Below, piece after piece: positions 17,305-24,382 of a stretch of 64,000 nt of DNA. The notes under the pieces were generated by a model. That model was not told the origin of the DNA, searched no databases, and saw only the letters and a list, made by a program, of their open reading frames with translations. Position 1 is the first letter of the stretch, and the number at the start of each line of letters is the position of its first letter. The translations under genes were made by a program, and so were the position numbers. The stretch lies in contig JARGFU010000018.1 of NCBI GenBank assembly GCA_029210625.1, positions 62,001 to 126,000 of the forward strand. Reading direction: 5' to 3'. This DNA is from Deltaproteobacteria bacterium (GTDB lineage Bacteria; Myxococcota; Myxococcia; SLRQ01).

Positions 17305-18576
17305 ATGATGCGACCCAACGTGGCCCTCATCCTCGTGGTCGAAGATCAGGCGGAGCTCGCTCAGCTCCTCGCTGCGGCGCTCGAAGACGCCGGCTACCGC
17401 GTCATGCTCGCAGGCACGGCCGAGGAGGCCGATCGTTGCCTCGACCGCTTCCCGATGGCCGGGATGCTCCTCGATCTCCTCCTGCCCGACGGGCTCGGCT
17501 TCGATCTCGCGCGCAAGGCGAAGGCGCTGGCCCAGCCGCCGCTCGTGCTCGCCACCTCCGGCGTCTTCCGCAACGATCCCGCCGTGGACACGGCGCTGTC
17601 CGACGGCATCTTCGACGCCTTCTTCGAGAAGCCCTACCGGACCCGCGAACTCCTCGATCGGCTCTCCGATCTCCTCCCGGCGCCGCCGGTGCCGCCGCCC
17701 GCCGACGAGCGGATGCGATCGGATCCGCTGCTGCAGCTCGACGCGCAGGCGGTGGAGGGGACCCCGAGCGACTTCATCTTCGACGCCCCCGAGGGTGGCC
17801 TGGCCGCGGCCATCGCCGCCGAGGCCGAGCGCGCCCCCGCGGAGCCCGAGGCGCCCGGCCGCATGACGACCCTGGGGGATCTGGGCGAGCACAACGTGCC
17901 GCACCTGATCACCGCCTTCTACGTGGCCGGAGAGAGCGGCGAGCTCCACGTCACCCGGGGCAAGGTGCGCAAGGTGATCTACTTCCACGAGGGCGTGCCC
18001 GCCTTCGCGGCGAGCAACCTGCGCAAGGACCGCTTCGACGAGCTGCTCCTCGCCCGCGGCGCCCTCGACGCGGAGGCCGTGCGCAAGGCCGCCCGCGAGG
18101 CGCGCAAGCGAGAGGCCCGCGTCGATCGACTGCTCCTCGAGAAGGGCCTGCTCACCTCCTCCCGCTACCGCACCCTGGTCACCGAGCAGGTGAAGCAGAT
18201 CCTCTTCTCCCTCTTCCCCTGGCAGGAGGGGCGCTGGGAGATGACCTTCGAGCACCACGCCGAGACCGAGCCGGTCCGCCTGGAGATCTTCCCGGCCGAC
18301 CTGATCCTCGAGGGCTGCCTCACCCTGGGGCAGGACACCCTCGAGAGCCTGCTGGGGACGGACACCCGCCTCGCGCCGGCGCCGGCGCCGAACTTCGAGC
18401 TCTACGAGCTCTCCCTCTCCGGCGCCCAGGCGCTGGTCGTCTCGCGCCTCGACGGCACCCGCTCGGTGACCGACCTGGCGGAGGAGGGCTGGCTGGGCGT
18501 GCACGAGACCTACGCCCTGCTCTACGCGCTGCGTTGCCTGGGCGTGGTCGAGGACGCCAGCCTCCTGCTCCTCTAG
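17305..18576 (+). CDS. Response regulator with receiver and PATAN (DUF4388) domain
   Basis: A 423-residue cytoplasmic regulator. Residues 7-128 are a CheY-like receiver with acidic pocket VVEDQ, phospho-acceptor Asp57 in LLDLLLPDG, a conserved Thr/Ser in VLATSGVF and the invariant Lys in FFEKPYR. After a Pro/Ala linker, residues about 190-320 match the PATAN/DUF4388 plan (GELHVTRGKVRKVIYFHEG), a domain common in myxobacteria and thought to mediate protein contacts. There is no DNA-binding or enzymatic output domain. It ends 14 bp before the stop of small subunit 1 of the nitrogenase-like locus, on the other strand. No histidine kinase is nearby. Confidence 0.88.
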   Translation: MMRPNVALILVVEDQAELAQLLAAALEDAGYRVMLAGTAEEADRCLDRFPMAGMLLDLLLPDGLGFDLARKAKALAQPPLVLATSGVFRNDPAVDTALSDGIFDAFFEKPYRTRELLDRLSDLLPAPPVPPPADERMRSDPLLQLDAQAVEGTPSDFIFDAPEGGLAAAIAAEAERAPAEPEAPGRMTTLGDLGEHNVPHLITAFYVAGESGELHVTRGKVRKVIYFHEGVPAFAASNLRKDRFDELLLARGALDAEAVRKAAREARKREARVDRLLLEKGLLTSSRYRTLVTEQVKQILFSLFPWQEGRWEMTFEHHAETEPVRLEIFPADLILEGCLTLGQDTLESLLGTDTRLAPAPAPNFELYELSLSGAQALVVSRLDGTRSVTDLAEEGWLGVHETYALLYALRCLGVVEDASLLLL

Positions 18577-18590
18577 TCCGGGGCCCGGGC

Positions 18591-19988
18591 TCAGAGCCCG
18601 CGCAGCCAGGCCAGCAGGCGGGCGTCCTCCACCTCGGCCATCCGCAGACGGTTCGCCACCCGCTCCAGGAAGGCCAGCGCGCCCTCGAAGCCCAGGAAGG
18701 GCGTGGGGTGGAGGGCGTGGGTGTAGACCGAGGGGAAGCCCAGCTCGACCAGCGCCGGCTCGGGGCTCTCGAGCACCCCGCCGAGGAGGTTGGTGACGAC
18801 GAGGTGCAGGCGCGCCTCGGCGATCACCTCGGCCTCCAGCAGCCGCAGGGAGCGCATCGTGGGGTGGGTGAGCAGCCTCCCCTCGGGCACGCCGAGGTCG
18901 CAGCCCTCCCGCGGGCCCTGGCGGTTGCTGATGAGGGCGAAGGCGAGCTCGCCCCCGAGGAGGTGGATCATCTCCGCGAAGCCCTCGGCGAGGTGCGGAT
19001 CGCCGATGTAGCCGGCCCGCAGGCCCTGGAAGACCAGCGGCACCAGCCACTCCAGGCGCGGGACCGTCGAGGCGTAGCCAGCCTCGCAGAGGGCGGCGGC
19101 CTCCTCCTCGACCCCGAAGTGCGCGCCGATCGCCTTCAGGAAGCGCTCGCTGGCGTCGAAGCCGAAGGGCAGCTCGAGCTCGAGCACCGGCCGGTCGAGG
19201 CGCCGCCGGAGGGCGCGCGCCGCCGCCCGCCCGTAGGGGAGCGAGAGGATCGTGCCGGCCTCGGCCACCGCGCCGAGGGCCTCGACGCTCACGCCGGAGG
19301 GCCAGGTCGAGCAGAGCTCGAGCCCCAGCGCCTCGAGGTAGCGGCCCAGCAGCGCGAGGTTGGCGTGGTGGTCCTGCTCGTTACGATCCCAGAGGTAGCC
19401 GACCAGGGCGACCTTCTGCGGATCGGCCTCGGCCCCGGGGAGGGGCAGCTTCTCGGCGAGGGCCAGCAGCGCGGCGTCGAAGCCGTCCAGCCAGTCCCCG
19501 GAGATCGGCGACCCGCGCAGGGCGAAGCAGGGGACGCCGCAGGCCTCCTCGGCCTCGACGCAGAGGCGGTCGTAGTCGGCGCCGGTGATCGCCGCCATGG
19601 GCATCGGCGCCAGCATGACGGCGCCGGTGTCCTCGGCCTGCCCGAGGCGCTCGATCAGCTCCCGCACCGGCTCCTCACGGGAGCCGATGAGCGACGAGGG
19701 ATAGAGCGCCGTGTTCGCGACCCGGTGCAGGCCGGTCAGGGAGGTGAGGTTGGCCTCGAGGTCGTGGTTCCCCTCGAGGTACTGGGTCTTCAGGTGGGTG
19801 CAGTCCGGCCCCTCCACCACCATCCGCAGGTCCGGGACGGCGTTGGCCAGGACGTAGACGCCGACCATGTGGGAGAAGGTGGCGCGCTGGCTGAAGTCCG
19901 GCGCCCTCGCCTCCTCGCGCAGCGCCTCGAGCCGCTGCCGCGCGAGCTCGCGGATGCGCGCGCGCAGCTCCTCGACGGTGCGGCTCAC
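18591..19988 (-). CDS. Nitrogenase-like small subunit 1 (BchN-like fold)
   Basis: A 465-residue member of the nitrogenase component 1 superfamily. VPDLRMVVEGPDCTHLKTQ (Cys63) aligns by eye with the BchN stretch around its middle cluster cysteine. The place where BchN has a third cysteine reads APMPMAAITGADYD, with Met instead of Cys. PFGFDASERFLKAIG matches the superfamily PxPxG-x3-T/S-x2-FL strand-loop. YIGDPHLAEGF marks the start of the C-terminal Rossmann domain, and ELGFPSVYTHALHPTPFLGF its end. It starts with GTG overlapping the large-subunit stop (GTGA), so it is the last gene of rSAM1-large1-small1. It is clearly a paralogue of small subunit 2 (26748). Substrate unknown. Confidence 0.85.
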   Translation of the reverse strand: MSRTVEELRARIRELARQRLEALREEARAPDFSQRATFSHMVGVYVLANAVPDLRMVVEGPDCTHLKTQYLEGNHDLEANLTSLTGLHRVANTALYPSSLIGSREEPVRELIERLGQAEDTGAVMLAPMPMAAITGADYDRLCVEAEEACGVPCFALRGSPISGDWLDGFDAALLALAEKLPLPGAEADPQKVALVGYLWDRNEQDHHANLALLGRYLEALGLELCSTWPSGVSVEALGAVAEAGTILSLPYGRAAARALRRRLDRPVLELELPFGFDASERFLKAIGAHFGVEEEAAALCEAGYASTVPRLEWLVPLVFQGLRAGYIGDPHLAEGFAEMIHLLGGELAFALISNRQGPREGCDLGVPEGRLLTHPTMRSLRLLEAEVIAEARLHLVVTNLLGGVLESPEPALVELGFPSVYTHALHPTPFLGFEGALAFLERVANRLRMAEVEDARLLAWLRGL

Positions 19989-21823
19989 GCTCCCCCCACC
20001 CGCCGGCCGCTGGCGTCGCGCTGCAGGTAGCGACCGAAGCGGCGGAAGTAGGGGGTGCGGGCGATCCGCAGCAGGCGCTGCAGGCTCCGCACGGCCCCGG
20101 CGGCCCCCACCTCCAGGTGCTGGAGGGAGAAGAGGTTCTTGCCGCTGCCGGTGATCCGCCAGTCGAGGCTGTGGTGGCTGAAGACCGCGCCGGCCTCCAT
20201 CTCGCCGAGGCGCGCCATCATGCCCTCGTAGGAGTCGAAGCCCTTGATGCGGTGCCGCTCGGGCTCCCGGAAGCTGCGGTGCAGCTCCGGGGTGACCTGC
20301 ATCTCCTCGCGGCTCTCGAAGTAGATGGCCACCTCCAGGCCGAAGCCCATCTCCTCGAGGAGAGGCAGGAGGGGCACCCCCCAGAAGTGCTCGGGCTCGA
20401 GGAGGAAGCGCACCTCCCGGGCGCGGCAGCAGAGGCCGAGGAACTCCCCGCGGGCGCGCTCGCGCAAGGCGGCGAAGGTCTCCGCGTGGGGCGCCAGCGC
20501 GGCCTCGGCGGCCTCCCGGGCCGCCTCCCCGAGCTCGAGGGCGTCGGCGATGGCGGCCAGCCAGGCCCGGGTGCCCTCGACGCCATAGGGCGCCGGCCGG
20601 ATCAGCCGGGGGCGCGGGCTGCCGCGACCGAGCTGCTCGTAGAGCAGCCCCCAGGCCTCGTTCACCGCCACCACGTCGAGGTCCGCGGCCGGCAGCGCGT
20701 CGATGCGCTCCTCCGAGAGCTCGGGCACCAGCAGGACGTTCACCTCGACCCCCATCGCGGCGAGGAGCGCGATCAGCTCGTCCCGCCCCGGCGTGGGGTG
20801 GAGGCCCAGGAGGTTCAGGCGGGGGGCCTCCCCGCTCGCCCGGCGGCGCTCCCCGGCCCGCGCCTCCGCGATCTTCCGGCGATCGACGAGGAGGGGCTCG
20901 AAGACGGTGTCCATCGAGTTGGGCGAGATGGTCAGGTAGTGAGTCGAGCGCTGGCAGTCCTTCGCGCAGCGGCCCACCTCCGAGCCCACGTCCTCGCCGG
21001 TGACCATCGGCACGCAGGTGTTGGCGACGAAGAGGCTCTTCCCCTCGCGGTTGGCGACCGCGACGCCCTGATCGAGGACCTGCCGGAGCTTCTCCGGGTT
21101 GCCCATGATCACGTCCCGCTCGTCGAGGTCGGTCGAGAGCATGGTCCCCTCGAGCAGCGAGAGCTGCGGGGCCCGGTCCAGCCGGATCCGGTGCTCCCAG
21201 GGGTAGGCGACCTGCGAGACCACCGGGGCGCCCCCGTGCGGCGTGACGTGATCGCACTCGAGGTCGGCGTGCTGCACGAAGACGAAGAGGCTCAAGGGAT
21301 CGATGGAGTCGAGCTGCCCGCGGGCGATCTCGTCCACCGCGAAGAAGTCCGCGAAGGCGTTCGAGTCGCCCCAGGTGTCGAGCAGCGAGTCGAGCCGCCC
21401 GGGGTGGCGCTCGGCCGGCGGCGCGGGCAGGCCCCGCTCGTCGACCTGGGGGTCCCGGGCGAAGAGCGCCCCGAGGGAGGTGAGGGTCTCGTCGGCCAGA
21501 CGGGAGCGGCCCTGCCGGCCGACGCGCTCGGCGAAGGCCCGGGCGGGGGTCCCGGTGGCGTAGTGGAGGACGAGGTGCTCGGTCTCGAGGAGGCCGCGCT
21601 TACCCTCGCTCTTCGGCTCGAGCTGGAAGATCACCGGCCGCCGCGGGCCGCAGCGTATGGCGAGGGTCACGCCGGTGCGGGTCCAGGCCGCCGCCTCGAT
21701 CCCGAAGGCCTCGACCCCTTCGATCCCGAGGAGACGCTCCAGCGCCGCCCGGGTGGCCGCGCCGGCGAGCATCCGGCGGCGGCGGCCGAGGGCCGCCATC
21801 CTGGCCTGGGGGGCCGGGCTCAT
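19985..21823 (-). CDS. Nitrogenase-like large subunit 1 with one accessory N-terminal domain
   Basis: A 612-residue protein. Residues about 20-125 form an accessory domain not found in nitrogenase, BchN or BchB. Residues about 140-600 have the component 1 fold. Candidate cluster ligands are Cys190 (HADLECDHV) and Cys270 (FVANTCVPMVTGEDV). The latter corresponds to the TPTC/STC motif of BchB and NifK, and RDVIMGNPEKLRQVL just before it matches the BchB/NifK strand with GS-x-EK. RPAPYGVEGTRAWL is the superfamily PxPxG loop. The middle 'GPxGC' cysteine of nitrogenase is absent. ATGA overlaps the rSAM1 stop upstream and GTGA the small subunit downstream, so the three proteins are probably made together. 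Confidence 0.85.
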   Translation of the reverse strand: MSPAPQARMAALGRRRRMLAGAATRAALERLLGIEGVEAFGIEAAAWTRTGVTLAIRCGPRRPVIFQLEPKSEGKRGLLETEHLVLHYATGTPARAFAERVGRQGRSRLADETLTSLGALFARDPQVDERGLPAPPAERHPGRLDSLLDTWGDSNAFADFFAVDEIARGQLDSIDPLSLFVFVQHADLECDHVTPHGGAPVVSQVAYPWEHRIRLDRAPQLSLLEGTMLSTDLDERDVIMGNPEKLRQVLDQGVAVANREGKSLFVANTCVPMVTGEDVGSEVGRCAKDCQRSTHYLTISPNSMDTVFEPLLVDRRKIAEARAGERRRASGEAPRLNLLGLHPTPGRDELIALLAAMGVEVNVLLVPELSEERIDALPAADLDVVAVNEAWGLLYEQLGRGSPRPRLIRPAPYGVEGTRAWLAAIADALELGEAAREAAEAALAPHAETFAALRERARGEFLGLCCRAREVRFLLEPEHFWGVPLLPLLEEMGFGLEVAIYFESREEMQVTPELHRSFREPERHRIKGFDSYEGMMARLGEMEAGAVFSHHSLDWRITGSGKNLFSLQHLEVGAAGAVRSLQRLLRIARTPYFRRFGRYLQRDASGRRVGGA

Positions 21824-23181
21824 CCCGCCACGCTCCGCCGGCCCCGCTCGTCCAGCGGACGCAGCTCGTCGAGGCCGAAGGTCCTGGCGTAGGCCCGGGG
21901 CACGCCCAGGCAGGCGGCGTTCGCCGCGCAGCCGCCACAGGTCTCGGCCTTCACCCAGTCCCTGCCCTCCTCGAGGGTGCCGCTCTCCTGCTGGACGGCC
22001 GCGCTCATGTGGCGGCCGTCGGCCGGGAGGAAGCTGCCCTCGGGCAGGGTGCAGGGCGGCACGGTCGCGTGGGTCGAGGAGAGGAGGCTGGTCACCTCGA
22101 AGCCTCGCTCGCGGGCGAGCGCGAGGGCCTCGTTCACCTTCGGCACGATCTCGCTGTAGCGCACCAGGTAGCGGGCGGCGTCGGGGTTGGTCTCCGGGCA
22201 GATGAGCGCCGAGACGTGGTAGGTCGGCCGGACCGCTGCCTCGAGGCCAGGCAGCCCCGCCACCAGCACCGGCAGGTGCTCGAGGTTCAGGGAGCTGACG
22301 ACGGTGTTGAGGATGAGCTGGTGGCCCGCGTCGAGGAGCCGGCTGATGCCCTCGAGGGCCTCGAGGAGCAGACCCTCGGTGCCGGTGCAGGCGTCGTAGA
22401 TCTCCTCCGAGAGGCCGTGCAGCGAGACGAAGAAGGAGAGCTTGGGGCTGGCCGGGATCTGCGCCGGATCGATGTCGCGGGCGAAGCGCACCGCGTTGGT
22501 CTGGACCTGCACCCGGCCGATGCCCGGGTGCTCCAGGGCGGTGAGCAGCTCCTCCCGGAAGGTGGGCTTGAGGGTGGGCTCGCCCCCGGTGAGGGAGAAC
22601 ATCGCCCCCGGGAGGAGCTCCGCGGTCTGCTCGATGCAGGCGACCACCGTCTCGGTGCTGGGCAGGTCGTGCTTGGGTCCGGAGCAGAAGGGGCAGCGCT
22701 GGTTGCAGCCCGAGAGGGTGCGCACCAGCACCTCGGCCTCCTCCTCCTCGCCGGCGGTGGAGCGCTCCACCGTCACGAAGGGGAAGAGGCGCATCAGGGT
22801 GTCCTCGGGCGTGCCCGGCGTGCGCAGGATGGCCGCGGCCCCCGGCAGGCCGCCGGGCAGGCGAGGCTCGAGCTTCTGCAGCACCCGCAGCACGGCCTCC
22901 AGGATCCGCTTGCCGTCCTCCCCCAGCTCCCGGCGCCCCTCGTAGGCCACGGCGAAGCGCCCTACCTCCTTGAAGCTGCGCTGATCCGGCCGCCGGGGTG
23001 AGATCCGCACCCGCAGCCGGTCGGGGGCCGGCGCCCCGAAGGCGAGCTGGAGGTGACCGTCCCCGAGGGAGGCGTCCCAGACCTCGGCGCCGAGCCGGAT
23101 CAGGGCCGCGTAGAAGGCGGAGAGCCAGCGGTGCTCCTCGGGGAGGTGGGTGCGGAGCGGTGGTGCGGGGCGATCGTTCAA
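21820..23181 (-). CDS. Radical SAM protein 1 with C-terminal cysteine cluster (NifB-position analogue)
   Basis: A 453-residue radical SAM enzyme. Residues about 15-110 resemble the accessory domain seen in the neighbouring subunits. The core starts with LSGCNQRCPFCSG (Cys159, 163, 166; CX3CX2C) and has the SAM-binding FSLTGGEPTL. The C-terminus holds CGGCAANAAC (about 415-424), a SPASM-like pattern for a further FeS cluster, with more cysteines upstream (ALICPETN, VPPCTLPEG). It heads the operon with large and small subunit 1. The TTG at 23181 was chosen because the frame above has no better start and coding character ends there; this start is uncertain. NifB occupies a comparable place in nif clusters, but no NifX/NafY-like domain is visible, so it is not NifB. 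Confidence 0.85.
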   Translation of the reverse strand: MNDRPAPPLRTHLPEEHRWLSAFYAALIRLGAEVWDASLGDGHLQLAFGAPAPDRLRVRISPRRPDQRSFKEVGRFAVAYEGRRELGEDGKRILEAVLRVLQKLEPRLPGGLPGAAAILRTPGTPEDTLMRLFPFVTVERSTAGEEEEAEVLVRTLSGCNQRCPFCSGPKHDLPSTETVVACIEQTAELLPGAMFSLTGGEPTLKPTFREELLTALEHPGIGRVQVQTNAVRFARDIDPAQIPASPKLSFFVSLHGLSEEIYDACTGTEGLLLEALEGISRLLDAGHQLILNTVVSSLNLEHLPVLVAGLPGLEAAVRPTYHVSALICPETNPDAARYLVRYSEIVPKVNEALALARERGFEVTSLLSSTHATVPPCTLPEGSFLPADGRHMSAAVQQESGTLEEGRDWVKAETCGGCAANAACLGVPRAYARTFGLDELRPLDERGRRSVAG

Positions 23182-23557
23182 ACCCTGGGGTTCCCTCGTG
23201 AATCTCCAGTGAGCCGGGCCAAGACCACGAGGCCCCCGGCGGCGCGGGACATGATAGGAGTGCCGCCACCGGCCCCGCAACCGGCGAATTTTCCTGGGCC
23301 GGGTCACCCGAAGGATTTCGGCATTTTCTGCGCCCGGCCCAGCGAGTAATATCGAGCCCACGATCGAAGAGCGGTCGTGCTTCGTTGGTGGGGACCAGGA
23401 AGTGACCGAAAAGAAGGGGAGCCCGCACGCCGGGTGATCCGAAGAGAAGAACGACTGCCCGACAACCCGTGGGGGAGCACCCTCGTGCACGTGGTCCGTA
23501 GAGACGACGGGCTCCTGGGATCCTGCTCGCCCGGCGGAGCAAGGACCACCAACGATC
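23182..23557. promoter_or_regulatory. Divergent control region of the nitrogenase-like locus
   Basis: A 376-bp gene-free stretch between rSAM1 (leftward) and the NifH-like gene (rightward). CCCACGATCGAAG (23357-23369) and CTTCGTTGGTGGG (23380-23392) form an inverted repeat with 10 of 13 matches, which could be an operator or leader hairpin. An A+T-richer patch lies near 23286-23350. AAGGA precedes the NifH-like ATG by 9 nt. I found no convincing sigma-54 (GG-N10-GC) or sigma-70 promoter and no known riboswitch. Confidence 0.5.
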
Positions 23558-24382
23558 ATGGAACGCATCGCGATCTACGGAAAGGGAGGCGTCGGAAAGT
23601 CCGTCGTCGCCACCAGCCTCTCGGCGCACTTCGGGATGAGCGGCAAGCGGGTCCTGCACGTGGGCTGCGACCCCAAGCACGACTCCGCGATCCGGCTGCT
23701 GGAGCCCGAGGCCGGTGACGTCCGCACCATCCTCGACGTCCTCGGGAACAACCCCCACGCCGAGGCCACCACCGAGATCCTGAACATCGGCCGCCACGGC
23801 ATCCACGCCTGTGAGGCGGGCGGCCCCCCGGCCGGGCTGGGCTGCGGCGGGCGTGGCGTCGCCCGGACCATCGAGTACCTCGACGAGGTCGAGTTCCTCG
23901 AGGAGGGCAACTACGACGTCGTCATCTTCGACGTCCTCGGCGACGTCGTCTGCGGCGGCTTCGCGGCCCCCCTGCGCAGCGGCTTCGCCGAGAAGGTCGC
24001 CATCGTGGTCTCCGAGGAGCCGATGGCCATCTTCGCGGCCAACAACATCGCGCGGGCCGTGGTGAGCTACCACCGCAACGGCGTGGTCCTCGCGGGGCTG
24101 ATCGTCAACCTCCGCGGCAAGGACGTCGACTACTCGCACATCGAGCACTTCGCCAAGGAGATCAACACCAAGATCTTGGGCGTCGTGCAGCGCGACGAGC
24201 GCATCATGCAGGCCGAGCGCGAGCAGAAGACCATCGTCGAGTTCGCGCCCGACTCGGCCTCGGCCGAGGGGCTGACCGCGCTGGCCGGCGTGCTGCAGAC
24301 GATCGACGTCAGCGACACCCCCCTGCCCACGCCGATGGAAGACGGGGTCCTCTACGAGTTCATGCGGACCTGGGGGCAGTGA
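23558..24382 (+). CDS. NifH/BchL-like ATP-dependent iron-sulfur reductase
   Basis: A 274-residue homodimeric-type electron donor that uses ATP to pass electrons to a component 1 partner. It opens MERIAIYGKGGVGKS (deviant Walker A with the signature Lys), then VGCDPKHDS (switch I), GLGCGGRGV with Cys96 and FDVLGDVVCGGFA with Cys132. These two cysteines per chain ligate the bridging [4Fe-4S] cluster in NifH/BchL. The extra CEAGGPPAG stretch matches NifH's CVESGGPEPG. Length is like NifH and BchL. It overlaps large subunit 2 by one base (TGATG). It is the only reductase in the locus, so it would have to serve both subunit pairs. Confidence 0.95.
   Translation: MERIAIYGKGGVGKSVVATSLSAHFGMSGKRVLHVGCDPKHDSAIRLLEPEAGDVRTILDVLGNNPHAEATTEILNIGRHGIHACEAGGPPAGLGCGGRGVARTIEYLDEVEFLEEGNYDVVIFDVLGDVVCGGFAAPLRSGFAEKVAIVVSEEPMAIFAANNIARAVVSYHRNGVVLAGLIVNLRGKDVDYSHIEHFAKEINTKILGVVQRDERIMQAEREQKTIVEFAPDSASAEGLTALAGVLQTIDVSDTPLPTPMEDGVLYEFMRTWGQ

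Noticed and set aside
23262-23300. Cobalamin riboswitch upstream of the nitrogenase-like genes
   Set aside because: CCCCGCAACCGG resembles the conserved CCCGCAAC core, but the B12 box (AGCCAGGAGACC-like) and the other conserved elements are missing.
23182-23557. Sigma-54 promoter for the NifH-like operon
   Set aside because: No TGGCAC-N5-TTGC-type element was found on either strand in the region.
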